A stretch of 64,000 bases of DNA from positions 25,606,001 through 25,670,000 of the forward strand of contig OX419760.1 in the NCBI GenBank assembly GCA_948567375.1. The letters run 5' to 3'. Shown here one piece after another: positions 30,140 through 41,847 of the stretch (positions are counted from its first letter, which is position 1; the number at the start of each line of letters is the position of its first letter). A model generated the notes under the pieces. The model was not told where the DNA came from, searched no databases, and was given only the letters and a program-made list of their open reading frames with translations. The stretch comes from Lunularia cruciata. Taxonomy: Eukaryota; Streptophyta; Marchantiopsida; Lunulariales; Lunulariaceae. The position numbers and the translations under genes were made by a program.

Positions 30140-32332
30140 CTACCAATCAATTGTAGTCATGCTCCCTATAAAATCTCTTCCTATATTAGAAACCAACTCC
30201 AACAGGCACCCAAATCTAGTAATATTGTGTTCATAAAAAAATCTACAAACTTTATCTTCATTCTTGTCCCTCAATGGTCTAGCCTCAACCCACTTGGTAA
30301 GGTACTTAGTAACTACCACAATGTATCGATAAATCCTTAGGGATTCTACACCCTTCTTCATGTAGATAGTCAATGCATAAGCCTTGTTGGAAAATGAGAA
30401 GATAAACCTCCTATAATACCCAACCATACCCAAGAATTGGTGTAACTTTTTCAAGCTTGATAGGGAATGGAAGGTCTGAGATTTTCCTCACCTTCTCAAG
30501 ATCAATTGCTATTCCATCTTTGGAAATGATGTGCCCTAAAAGTAGACTTTCTTCACAACCAAAAATGAACTTCTTTGGGTTGAGTGATGAATTTGCTTCA
30601 TCCAACATTGCAAGACCTTGATCAAGTGGTCAAAGTGCTCTCCTTGCTCCCATAGACACAAAAGTCATCAATGAAGCCTCTCACAAATTACCCAACAAAA
30701 GGTTCAAATACCTTGTTCATGAACCATTGGAATGTGGTTGGAGCATTGCAAAGCCCAAAAGGCATGACCTTGAAAGCATAGGTCACCCAAGTGTGGTGAA
30801 TGTGGTGAGTTTTTGATGCTCTGGTGCAATCCTGATTTAGTTATGCCCACTTTAATCATCTCCAAAACTATACCTCTCATGACTTGCAACCTCCTCCAAA
30901 ATCTCATGAATGAATGGCAAAGGATAACAGTCCTTCTTAGTAACAATGTTAAGCTTCTTGTAATCCACATTTAATAAAAACCCCAAGTTTTTCTTCCCTG
31001 CATACCTTTAGATCTTTTCATCGAACCATTTGGCCTATGTGTGCTGAATAGAAATTAAGCACACATATTTCAGATTTGGTCTAGAAACCACACCCACTTT
31101 AAAATCTCATAACTTTCCTTGCAAAAACAATCTCTCCCTAATTCTTGGGCCAAAAGATAGAATAGTATGCACTGAAATTTCTTGGGAAGTTTCAAAACAA
31201 TCCAATGAAAATAGAAGAAATAGCAAACTCTATACAAAATTCCATAGAGCATGCAATTTGCAGAAAAAGTTTGCCCAATGCATGTAGCAACCTTTATAAT
31301 AATTTCATGTGTCCCACCAAACAAACCCAAGCTATCTTTTATGAAAATTTCAAGTCAAGATCTCAAACTTGAGGTTTTGCTCAAGATCACCATAATCTCC
31401 AAAATCTACAATCCACATCACACAATCTCTCCAAATCCTCTCATGTGTACAATATGTACAATATCACCTCAAAATCATCATATTGAATCATAGAGTATGC
31501 AATTGAGTCTAAGTTCACTAACATAAGTTCAATCCTCTCTTCCCTTAATGCTCTCTCTCACGTGAGCTCTCATAGCCTCCCTTTGTCTAATGAAGAATTG
31601 AAGGCAGAACATTATCTTGCCTTTTAGAAAGATCTTGGTAATGGAACCAAAAATGTGCATTGGCCTATCTCTCACTAAGGATGAATCTCTGATGGCTATT
31701 ATGGTAGTGCACCATGGACTAAGAAGGCAAAGAACCCCAACTACATCATACTCCTCCAAGGCTAACACTCCAAGATTCAAACCATTGTTCACTAGAGAAC
31801 TCAATGAGAGAGAGATGGTTGCAAATGAAAGGATGATGAGTACCTCTTCAACCCTAGTTTATATACTTATGAAATAGTTATGCATTTATTTTACTAATTA
31901 CTGGAGTAACTCAAGTTCCTAGGCTAAAAGTTACACAAAGTCAAAAATTTTAAAGGAATATCTACTCATAGGAATATTCCTCTAAGCATGTGGTCTTATC
32001 TTGATCCAACAACTAAGTCAAGGATTCCTTCCCATGGGCTTTCCTTGGACTATAGAAGAATCCGAAACAAAATGGCTTGTGGGTCAAAGAGTTCTCAAGT
32101 CTTTCCTTAAAGCCAAACACCTAAAAATAATACCAAGTCAATATACTAAAATCCAAGATAGTGGTGCTCATTTTTCTCCACTTCCTCTAAAGTAAGGTCC
32201 CCTCTATCTTAGGTATGACTAACTTTAGCTAATCATGACTATGTGGAAAAATCCTTTAAATAATATATCTCAAGTACTTATAATACCAAAAAAATATCAT
32301 AATAGTACATACAAGCACAAATGGGTGTTATA
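30140..32332 (-). mobile_element. Family A copy with large internal deletions
   Basis: Minus-strand remains of family A: integrase fragment (30143-30335: TRFGCLLELVS, LTKWVEARPLRDKNEDK), joined directly to the RT/RNase H junction (30340-30608: YYRRFIFSFSNKAYAL, GHIISKDGIAI), then RT palm (30704-30970), then leader (about 30975-31630), primer site and 5' LTR (31654-32332). Compared with the 14-21 kb copy, the second half of RNase H with the start of integrase, and all of gag and protease, have been deleted, and the integrase end and 3' LTR are missing. Many substitutions make it older than the complete copy. Confidence 0.88.
31654..32332 (-). repeat. Family A LTR (5' LTR of the deleted copy)
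   Basis: Starts TGTGCATTGGCC and ends GGGTGTTATA, matching the 21136-21813 LTR with many substitutions. The terminal CA has become TA. The element leader adjoins its left side. Confidence 0.9.
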
Positions 32333-32700
32333 GTCCAACCATTACAAACTTTCAATAAGCACACCTTTTGGTGAGCCATTGCTACTTGTACATGTGAGTG
32401 GTTAGTATAATTGAATGGTCATTAATTGTGGTTCTTGATTTTTTAGCACCATATTTGTGAAACTTTATGCCAAGGGTCTTCTTGGCCAAGGAATGTTTCC
32501 GGCCAAGGATCCTCTTAAGCTGAATGTTTAAATTCAGGACAAAGGTTTCCTTTACCAAAGTTCCTCTTGGCTGACCATCTTTGTTGAGAGTTGAGCTTTG
32601 TGCCCTTAGTTAAGGTCTTCTACCACTAATTTATCTATAGCATATTCCTTTTCAGCACATGTGGCAAGTCAGGCCATGCAAACACAAAATGCAATACTCG
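32333..32700. other. Spacer with dispersed repeat between families A and E
   Basis: Contains the diverged second copy (about 32370-32600) of the repeat seen at 22290-22560. No gene is supported. The family E coding sequence begins abruptly after about 32700, so the E element is truncated at its 5' end here. Confidence 0.45.
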
Positions 32701-32719
32701 TAATGCATTCTCGTTGCAA

Positions 32720-33100
32720 TAGATTGATTGGGTTCCAGGATGGAACCAGGAAGAGGAAGAGGAGACTGTGTACCAAACCCAAGAGGTGCAGCCTCAAGCG
32801 AGCACATCGTATCAAGGTCCGAGGTACGGACCAAGGGAGTATAATCCAAATGCTCCTCCACAAAGATCACCGATGAGCAACCAAAATTGACCTCAAAATG
32901 TTGCACCCAAGGCATGTTACAATTGTGGTTCAATGGGACATTGGTCTCCAAACTGTCCGGAGCCAAGAAGGCAAATTGGGTACGTTCTACTGTGCAGAAA
33001 TTGCAAAGGATCAGGTCATACAAGCAACCAATGTCCTCACCCCCAAACCTGAAGCTGCTTGTAAAATATGTACAGACCTCGGCTGAGCGTGTTGCACTTC
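32720..33100 (+). pseudogene. gag: Family E gag C-terminus with two zinc knuckles
   Basis: One frame reads a Gln/Glu/Pro-rich stretch, then CYNCGSMGHWSPNC (32915-32956) and CRNCKGSGHTSNQC (32993-33034), both with C-x2-C-x4-H-x4-C spacing and in the same frame. Paired knuckles bind element RNA. A stop (TGA at about 32888) lies shortly before the first knuckle. The capsid part is absent because of 5' truncation. Confidence 0.85.
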
Positions 33101-34585
33101 AGGCAAAGAGTGATACACCTATAAATTGTATAAAACTTGAGGAGGAGAGACATCAAGAAGGAAGCTTGGCCTCTGAAGAAGAATGGCCAGACCTTGAAAT
33201 TTTGAAGGTTGAGAAACGTACAAGTAAGAAGAAGCATGATCCCGAAGAACTGAGTATGATCTCATTGCTTCAAGAAAGGAAAAGAGGCTACACCAAGGGC
33301 AATCCTTTCTGCCAAGGAGGAAAAGATCCTCGCAAAAGCCAAAGCTAAAGCCTTGCAAAAAGAACTCAAGGAAGCGATACTCAAGACCTGGGAACTGAGT
33401 TTGGAGGAGGAGATGAAGATGAAGCCTCCAGTTTTTCTGGCGGACATCCGATCCAAAGTAAAGGATCTAATCCAAGCTGAGGTGGGCTAACCCGAGGAAC
33501 CTTGGGTTAAGACCACTAGTCATCCTATCATTATCATGAAGCATCCCAAACTCAAATTTGAACATGGAAAGACTTTGAACCCAAAGCCGAAGGCAAATAC
33601 GGTGAATTAGGGGGAGTACCCCAATATGATATTGTAGCGGATTTGGCAGCCACAAATGCAAACATTACATTTAAGCAATTGTGGAAAGACAACCAGAAAT
33701 CCTACGAGGTAGTTGAATTTGGCCCTCAAGAAAGTAAGTGCCATGTTTAAGAAAGACCTGCCCGCCATATATCATATTGAACAAGAGGATCTATGATCTC
33801 TTGAGGTTGATGTGGAGATTGCAAGGTGCATGATCACATTGATACCCATTGATTTGGGTTCCGGTGTGAACGTCATGACCAAGGATACTGCAAATCGACT
33901 AGGGTATTATATGTTTGAGCCAACACCCCGAGTATTGAAATTTGCAGACCAAACCAAGAGATGGCCATCGGGCATGCTGTCAAACATTAACATGATCATT
34001 GGAGGGGTACCCTTCATGTTGAAGTACATTGTGTTGTGACTAGTGACCAAAAGTGGTTACCCACTATTGATTGGAAGACTTTGGTTGTACAATGCCCAAG
34101 TTGTGGTGGATTGGCACCAACAGAAGCTACGGTTCAAGGACATTTTGTCCAAAGACCAGAAGCTGGTGATGGTGAGTTGGATGAAAGTTCCCCATCTTGG
34201 GGAAACAAGTTTGTCAGAAGACGAGGACAAATCCAAAGACACATCGTCTTCATTTTCAAAAGACTCCAAAGACGAAGTCCAAGTCAATTACTTGGAATGT
34301 TACAAGGTGGATGTAGAAGATGAAGACCCATATGACCTCACCTTGGGTGAACCTGACTTGGAGGAAGGGGGTTTGATGGCAGCTCAACTTGGATTAAGCC
34401 AAGTAAGCTATGTTGAAGGAGTCATCAACCCCGATGACTGTCAAGATGTTGTCTTGATTGAAGGAAAAATTTTGAAAATTTTGAAGACAATCACTTTGGA
34501 GGAGTTGGTAGGATACACTACCCTGTTTATAGAATTCGAGGATGTAATCGCCTGGTCCATTGATCAAATGTCGGATATTCCATGA
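33100..34585 (+). pseudogene. pol: Family E linker and protease
   Basis: Between gag and RT the sequence codes for a charged linker (33103-33348 and on) and a retropepsin remnant. ITLIPIDLGSGVNVMTKD (about 33837-33890) is the active site (D-L-G-S in place of D-S/T-G-A), and after a TGA the segment SGYPLLIGRLWLYNAQ (about 34051-34098) matches the conserved LLLGRPWL strand. A long acidic open frame follows to 34585 (DEDKSKDTSSSFSKDSKDE and onward), probably the protease-RT linker. Confidence 0.65.
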
Positions 34586-35954
34586 GAATTTGGAGAACAC
34601 CGGATTGATCTTGTTGAAGGCACAGTTCCGGTTTGATAGAGACAATACCGCCTAAACCCAAAGTACTTGCTCTTGGTGAAAGACAAAATTGACAAGTACT
34701 TGGGGGCCGGAATAATCTTTCCTGTCTTAAGCAGTAAGTGGGTCTCCCCCATTGTCATTGTCCCAAAGAAGAAACCGGGGAAGATCTGAGTGTGCCAAGA
34801 TTTCCGCAAGTTAAATGTAGTCACAAGGAAGGATCATCATCCCTTGCCTTTTACCGATACAATTTTGGACCAAGTAGTTGATCACTCTTGTTATAGTTTT
34901 CTTGATGGATTTTCAAGATACAATCAAGTGTCCATTTGAGAAGAGGACAAGGATAAGACCACATTCACGATCGATTGGGGCACTTTTGCTTACAATCAAA
35001 TGCCTTTGGGTTGTGTAATGCTCCTGCTACTTTCCAGCAAATGATGAATTCAATCTCAAGGATTCCTTGTGCAAATTTGTAGAAGTCTTCATTGATGATT
35101 TTTGTGTGTTTGGGCAAAGAGATGCACATTTGGATTACCTTCGCCAGACTTTTGAAAGGTGTCATTTTTCCGGTTTGTCATTACACCTAGAGAAATGCTT
35201 CTTCCCAATGAAGGAGGGAATTCTTCTGGGGCATCGGGTGTCAAGCCAAGGTATTGAAGTCAATGTTGAGAAGGTCAAAGTAATCTCAGCTTTGGAATCT
35301 CCAAAGAACATTCAGGAGCTGCAAGCCTTCTTGGAACATGTTGGATACTATAGACGCTTTGTTTCAAACTATGTGGTGCTTGCTGCACTCCTTACAAAGC
35401 TTCTGAAGAAATCCAAAGACTACCTGTGGGAAGCAAGTCAGGAAGAAGCTTTCCAAGTATTGAAAAAGAAACTGGTTGAAGCACCAGTCATGAGGGCCCC
35501 AAATTGGGACATCCCTTTTCATGTATATGTGGATACTTCGTCCATGGCAATTGGAGTAGTCTTGAGTCAGAAGGACGACAAGAAGAAAGATTACCCCATC
35601 TATTACGCCAGCCAACGACTTTCAGTTTCAAAAAAGAACTATTCGACAACTAAAAGAGAAGCACTCGGAATGGTATATGCTTGCAAGAAATTTTGCCACC
35701 ACCTGCTGGGATACGAGTTTGTCTTCTATGTTGACCATTATGCATTGCAACATTTGGTCAAGAAGGCAGATTTGTCCGGGCAAATTGCAAGATGGATCTT
35801 GTTGTTACAAGAATTCACATATACTGTACAAGTAAGGAAGGGAGCTTCACATTTGAATGTGGACCTCTTGTCCAGTTTAGAAACTCAAGACCAGGAATGG
35901 GAAATCAACGATCGGTTCCTTGATGAAGAGTTATATCAATTAACAGCAATGTGA
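34586..35954 (+). pseudogene. pol: Family E reverse transcriptase and RNase H
   Basis: RT: SSKWVSPIVIVPKKKPGK (about 34731-34780), VCQDFRKLNVVTRKDHHPLP, SFLDGFSRYNQ (first Asp, about 34890-34925) and TFAYNQMPLG, then a frameshift at about 35010. The open frame 35067-35954 has VFIDDFCVFGQ (catalytic DD), LLGHRVSSQGI, FLEHVGYYRRFV, then RNase H (VYVDTSSMAIGVVLSQ, YYASQRLS, TTKREALGMVYA, FYVDHYALQHLV, ARWILLLQEF). The RNase H part is intact. The RT half has a stop (TGA near 34785), another near 34938, and the frameshift. Confidence 0.88.
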
Positions 35955-36099
35955 AGTACGAGGTATGTAGCCAAATATCATTATTTTCATACTCTCTAGT
36001 GTCTTGAAGAGTTGGACCCGGAGCAAAGGGCAGTCTTTCTCAGGGAAATGGGGCCGTATCAGCTGAAACACAACATTTCATTTAAGATGGGCAAAGACA

Positions 36100-37240
36100 A
36101 AGTACTTTGATGATGCTTGGTGTCATGCAAAGTCAGAGGCATAATTGAGTCTTTACACTCCAAAGCACCGAGGGGACACTATAATCTGAAGAATACTGTA
36201 AAGAAGATTCTTGCTTTGGAGTACTGGTGGCCTACAATGTACAAAGACATGCATGCCTATATCCAAAGCTATGACGCTTGCCAGAGAATGGGAAAGCCAA
36301 TGGCTACTTCCCAATGGCCTTTGAGAGCAATTTTACCCTTGACCCCATTTGAGAAATGGGGAATTGATTTTGTGGGACCTATACAACTAGTAACCCGGTT
36401 ACAAGAAAACACTACATTTTGGTTTGCACTAACTATGCTACCAAGATGGTTGAAGCTGAAGCAACTTGCAGAGATGATGCAAAAATAGTTGCGGAATTTT
36501 TCTTTCAAAACATCATCTCCCAATATGGATGTCCTCTGGAATTGGTTAGTGACAGAGGGTTACATTTCTTGAACTCTGTGATGGAGGCGTTAATAAAATA
36601 CTTTCAGATTAAACATTGGAAGACAACTCCTTATAATCCAACAGCAAATGGCTTAACGGAAAAGGCAAATGGGCTACTTTGCAAAATTCTGAATAAGGTG
36701 ACTGTCAATTATGCCTATGACTAGGATACAAAGTTACCAGCCGCATTGTGAACAACAAAAAATATCACAACCAAACAAACTTCATACTTCTTGACATACG
36801 GCTTGCATCCCATACTACCAATTGAATTTGAAGTACCAACATATCAGATTCTTTGCGAAGAATGATTTTTGGAAGAAGAAAGCCAAGATCTTTGGATCCA
36901 TCAACTGATGTGGTTAGAAGAGAAAAGAGACGATGCAATGCAAACCACAAAAGAAGTACAAGAGTAGAGGAAAGTTAGGCACAATAAGCACATCAAGCCT
37001 GTGACTATTCACAAAGGGGACTTGGTTTTGTTATATGACAATCTCCAAATATTTTTTCCAAGAAAATTGCATTTGAGATGGATAAGACTTTATCGAGTTC
37101 TTCATCTTTATGAAAATGGGTCCATTCAACTTGAAAACTTGGAAGGGCAACCATTTGCCACTCGAGTGAATGGGTGGAGAGTTTGGAGATATTGGACCAT
37201 AGACTCGGAAGTCTCTAAGACACCCGAGGTCTATGTTTGA
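36100..37240 (+). pseudogene. pol: Family E integrase
   Basis: The zinc region includes CKVRGIIESLHSKAPRGHYN and YDACQRMGKP (the first Cys of the CxxC pair is missing). The core has WGIDFVGPI (first Asp, about 36358-36384), a frame change near 36400, LVSDRGLHFLNS (second Asp, about 36540-36575) and NGLTEKANGLL (Glu, about 36648-36680). The tail is 37001-37240, with KLHLRWIRLYRVLHLYENG corresponding to the GPY/F module (Gly-Pro changed to Arg-Leu). Stops occur near 36721-36750 and in 36860-36970. The frame ends at TGA 37238. Confidence 0.82.
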
Positions 37241-37256
37241 GGGGACGCTCACATTT

Positions 37257-37267
37257 GAGGGAGGGGG
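37257..37267 (+). promoter_or_regulatory. Family E polypurine tract
   Basis: GAGGGAGGGGG lies two bases before the LTR start TGCGGTACCC, the normal position for the primer of plus-strand synthesis. Confidence 0.7.
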
Positions 37268-37269
37268 TA

Positions 37270-40200
37270 TGCGGTACCCACATTTTTATTTTTTTGGAAA
37301 TTTAAAGAAGAAATGTATAGAAGAAGTTGTATTGCGCCTGTATGGCCAAAGAAGGCAAAGAAAGGTGTCCTTAGGTTGTAATCCAAGGTAAAGTGACTTT
37401 GTGTCAGAAGGCGAGGTACTCGGAATTGCCTTGTCAACATGCAATCCAAAGTAAGGAGACTTCATCTCGAGGGCGCTCAACCCAAGGCAAGGACAATGTA
37501 ACAACTTTCCTTCCAGGCAACACATTCAAGAAGGTACCATTCACGAAAATGGCTATCATACAAGTGGGGGAAAATTGATAGTGACAGAAGCATGCAAGAG
37601 GTGTGATTTCTTGGTAGAAAACTCAAAGTGAAGAAAGACGGAGAAGGCTTGCCACTATAAAATTTGGGCTAGAGACGAAGAGATGACAAGCAATTTTCCA
37701 TCGCCGTTAAGAAGTCAACCTGTAGGAGATGGTGGGAAGGGAAGTGTAGTCACAGATGCGCTGGTGTGTCAAGAGGAAGTTGAGAGAGTTAAGCCGGGAA
37801 TCAGTAGGAAGAATAGTCTCCAACCTAGAGTGGAAGAGAGAAAGATGGGAGGTGGGAAGAAGAACTCCAAATTTGCAATGAGAAATCATGCAATTTGAAA
37901 GTTAGATGTGATTGCAAGAATCAAGGTCTTGAGCAGGCTTTGGATCACATTCTTGGCATGGAACTGGAATGTAGTTTTCCAAGTTTCATGACTGAGATCA
38001 TCAAGAGTAAGTTTCTTTATGGCCCTAAGGAAGAAGGGAAGAGAGGAAATCCGACTTGATGGACAGAGTCAGATTGGAGATTAGTACTCGGGAGAGGAGC
38101 AGGCATAGAGCATGGGGCCATGTTCTTGGGGAAGGGAGAAGTAGTTGAAGAAACCCAAGAAGTGAGAGATGCCTTCTCTTTGAAGCGCACGGAGAATGGC
38201 TACAAAGTGGAGAGCTATAAAGATCCTATAAAGAGGGAGATTGTGAGTGCTCTAATGGTGATCTTGAAGTCAGAGAGGATGACCTATGTGATGAAGCACC
38301 AAGCGGTGTTCTTCCATAAGATGTTTGTAGGAGAGCCAATTAATTGGGCAAAGTGTCTTCATCAAAGGACAAGATAGATGGTGTGGAGTTTGCAAGACAA
38401 GTCACCTCCACATTACATTGTGCCATTTTCAGCCAACTTCTATCTAGGGATGAACTTACTCAATGCGGTGGAGAGACACAAGATGGTGTCCTATTTCCAC
38501 CCCGACTTGAGAAGAGATGTTGATGCAGAGGAGCAGCAGTACATCCTTTAGATCAAGAACAGTGATGAGTACTACAAGTAGACAGGGCAGAGAGTGCAAT
38601 TGAAGGTAAGCATGCCAAAGTCAAAGAAGAGGAGTTGATGAGGAGAAGAAGAAGTAGAGACAACGTGACCTTGGAAGGCTAGGAAGGTGAACCCAAGGAG
38701 AGAACTGGTGGTAATTGCGTTGTCAGACAAAGAGTCAGAAGGGGAGTCTGAGTGACTTGAAGAAGGAGGAAGAACCCAAGTTCACGCTGCAGAGTGAAGA
38801 CACAAGTAGCAACAGTGATGATGGGGCGGAGATGCAGTCGGTACCTGAAGAGAAGGAAGCCAAGATGGAAATAGAGGAGAAAGGTAACTTAAAACTAGAA
38901 GACGAAGCTCTAAAGCAAGAGGAGAAGAGAGTTACAATTCAGAGGGGAGTTTGTTCCAAACGTAAAGCAAAGAATGAAGCAGGGCTGAGTAAGATAAGAG
39001 AAGAGGAGGATAGAAGTTTGGGGAGTGAAGAATCTATTCCTATAAGGTGATTGTGGCTGAGAAAGCGAGTGTCAAGTGAGGAAGAGGTGAAGAAGGAGAC
39101 AAGTCCACAAGTCGAGATAAATCCAAGTGAAGGAGTAGAGTATTTGAGGGAGATTATGTGCCCGTTGTTAGTGAAGTTAGAACACAAGAAGAAGGAGATG
39201 CAGTCAAAGTGTCCGGAGGTGAAGATTGTATTGCAAGTGTTAGCTTGATTAGAAGAAGAGAACTTGGAATTGAAGAAGAGTATAATCCGAGGTGAGGAGG
39301 AAAGGGAAGTACTACGAGTAGATGCAATAGTATAGAATCAAGTAATTGAGAACTTGAAGAGAGAAGTGGAGAGTAGAGAGAGACTTATTGAGTAGAATGT
39401 CATGGCAAGAGGAAGACAAGAAGCAGAGAATGAAATCTTGAAGCAACAATTTGCTGATTTGAGATTAGAAATTATCCATGCTATGGCAAGAGTAGCAGAG
39501 AAGGAGCAAGAGCTGGATAAAGTGATGGAGAGTGTAGAGGAGAAGAGGCAGCTCTGGCAAAGAGAGTTAACTGTGCAATATAGAGAAGAAGAAAGATTAA
39601 GGGAGTGACTTCGCAGTTTAGAGGAGAAGATTGTGTAGGAGGAGAAGGAGAAGGAGACATTGAAAGTCAAGTTCAAAGTAGAATTGGCAATATATAGAGA
39701 ATATTGGCTTGCAAATCAAGAACGGGAGAGAAGAATGAGATTGGAGCTATTGAAGGAGATAGTGAAGAAGATAAATGCGATGATGAGTACAGAAGCCAGC
39801 GTGCAAATTAAAGAGACAAGACTACACGAGTTGAAGTTGTTGGTGAAGGAGATGAGGAGGAGAAATACAAAGGATAAAGACTTGAATGCTTAACTTATCA
39901 GTCTTAGAACTCATGTAGATAGAAAGATATTGGAGATAGAAGACAATATCACAATTAGATTAGACTTAGTGAAATTAGAGATAGATAAACTTTGGAAGGA
40001 TGTAAGAGCAACACCCAAAGTAGATGACATATGAGTGAAAATATCTTTGGAATTATGATCGGAAGTATTAAAGAAGAGTGGATCGTGAGATAGAGATTTA
40101 GAAGAAGTACCTCTAACAGGAATTGTAGATCAGGAAGGAGAAGTGTTAGAATTGGTAGAGGAATTAGGAGTTATGAAACCCAAGGATAGAGTAGTGAGTG

Positions 40201-40985
40201 AAGTTACTTTGGGATTGGAACCCGAGGAAGAAGTAGACATCGGATCTGAGTAGTAACAAATTGAGATTTGAAGAGGCATATATGAAGAGGTGCATTGTAA
40301 TTTCAGATCTGTAGGTTAGAAGAGTTGTTGTAGAACAGTATTTTTGTTAGTAACTGTCGTTTGCTTCACTATTTAATAGTGCCATGCGCAAGAAATTGTT
40401 GTTTAGTGCTCACAATTCTGAGAATAGATAAAGCAAAGTGTTGTGAAGCAATGCTCGTCATTTGAGCTTAATTCCGAGTATCAATTTTGAGTCTATGTTT
40501 GTGAGTGTGTGGAGAAATTTTGAAGTGCAAATTAGTGTGTTTGTTGGATGTTGGAATCCGCAACCTCTGAGAGGAATTGTAGTGTTGGTAGTATTCTACA
40601 TTTGTGAGTGTAATGTTGAGTTGATGTGAAGCAATTTTGATCAAGGAAGTTGTGCCTTCAATGGAGGGGTAGAACACAATTCTGGAGCAAAGTCATTTTG
40701 CAGTGAAGTGCTATTTTTGGGAGAGCTTGAATCATCACAATCAAGATTGTTTGGAAAGATTTGATAGAGTTGTGATTAAGGAGTGTTAATTTGTGATGAG
40801 ATTGCAAATGAGTGCTTGTTACTCTCTTCTGGGTGTGGTTTCTACCTAAGAGATTAAAAATGCAACCAAGAAGAACTACATTGTGATATTTGACTTTTTA
40901 TTTGACCAATTCTAACTAGTATCTCTGTGGGAATGAACTTTACTTACCTGATTACCGCAAAAGTGATATTTGCCAGGTTGTCACA
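37270..40985 (+). repeat. Family E 3' LTR, about 3.7 kb, with coding sequence inside
   Basis: Begins TGCGGTACCCACATTT directly after the polypurine tract and ends near TTGTCACA at 40981-40985, where minus-strand family E pol starts. The copy at 41848 begins TGTGGTACCCACATTT and is colinear for at least 1.6 kb. Inside lie protein-like frames (38120-40250) ending in a Glu/Lys-rich coiled coil. An alternative is that the coding part is a 3' ORF inside the element and the true LTR is shorter; the tract at 37257 and the clean start at 41848 argue for the long LTR. Confidence 0.65.
38120..40256 (+). pseudogene. Reading frame within the family E LTR: conserved domain plus coiled coil
   Basis: 38120-38377 reads NGYKVESYKDPIKREIVSAL and VMKHQAVFFHKMFVGEPINW and continues past a TAG (38375) with PPHYIVPFSANFYLGMNLLN and EEQQYIL. 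The other LTR copy (about 42694-43370) encodes a clearly related protein (NGYKVESYQDSIK, NWAKCFHQ, PPHYFALS, EEQQYMLQL), so this was a real protein. Downstream (38715-39893, in several frames) the sequence is a long Glu/Lys-rich heptad region, e.g. QFADLRLEIIHAMARVAEKE. I do not recognise the domain. Function is unknown; a structural or nucleic-acid-associated accessory protein is one possibility. Confidence 0.55.
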
Positions 40986-41847
40986 ACCAATCACTGCCCA
41001 ATTCCAAAGGACATCCATAACATGAAATAATGTTTTGGAAGAAAAATTTGGCGATTGTTTCTGCATCATCTCTCCGAGTTACCTTGGATTCAACCATCTT
41101 GGTAGCATAATCAATGCACACCAAGATATATCTCTTCCTTGTGAATTGAGTCACCATTTGAATTGGAGCCACAAAATCAATGCCTCATTTCTCAAATGGA
41201 GCTAATGGCAAAATTGGTCTCAAAGTCCATTGGGAAGTAGATGTCGGCTTTCTTGTTTGTTTGCAGGCATCACAACTTTGTATATAGGCGTGAGTATCCT
41301 TATACATCACAAGCCACCAATACCCTGAGGAAAAAATCTTCTTTACAATATTCTTCAAGGCATAGTGTCCTCTCAATGCTTCTGAATGCAAGGACTTGAT
41401 ATCTCCTCCGACTTTGTATACCTCTAAGCATCTCCAAGGTATGTTGTTTTCACCCATCTTAAATAAAATGTTGTGTTTTAGCTAGTACGGCCTCATCTTC
41501 TTGATGAAGACTGCCCTTTGCTCTGGGTCCACTCTTTCAAGACAATGACAAGTATCCAAATAATGATATTTTGCCGCATACTTCATACTTTGCATTTCCA
41601 TTAAATGACATAACTCTTCATCAAGAAACCGATCATTGACTTTCAAGTCTTGGTCTTGAGTTCCCAACCTAGATAAGAAGTCCACATTCAAATGAAAAGC
41701 TCCCTTACTTACTTGTACAATGTATGTGAACTCTTGTAGCAACAAGATCCATCTTGCAATTTGCCCAAACAAATCCACCTTCTTGACAAAATGTTGCAAA
41801 GCATAATGGTCCACATAAAAGACAAAATTGTATCCCGACAAATAATG
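40986..41847 (-). pseudogene. pol: Minus-strand family E pol fragment (RNase H and integrase N-half)
   Basis: Reads, from right to left, FVFYVDHYALQHFVKKVDLF and ARWILLLQEFTYIVQVSKGA (RNase H end, 41482-41859), then VGGDIKSLHSEALRGHYALK and SCDACKQTRKP (HHCC part, 41185-41457), then RYILVCIDYATKMVESKV and YGCPLELGSD (core, 40981-41172). It is an older family E copy in opposite orientation, cut on the left by the family E LTR end and on the right by another family E LTR start. Confidence 0.85.

Larger units (their letters stand above)
32700..40985 (+). mobile_element. Family E: 5'-truncated Ty3/gypsy element with a very long 3' LTR
   Basis: Plus-strand element: end of gag with two zinc knuckles, protease, RT-RNase H (to 35954), integrase (36117-37240), polypurine tract (37257-37267) and a sequence from TGCGGTACCC (37270) to TTGTCACA (about 40985), interpreted as the 3' LTR of about 3.7 kb. 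A second LTR start of the same family at 41848 is colinear with it (a shared landmark lies 626 and 621 bases from the two starts). 5' LTR, primer site and capsid part of gag are not in the window. Integrase and RT have several stops. RT style (FIDDFCVFG) and protease (D-x-G-S) are close to family A. Confidence 0.82.
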
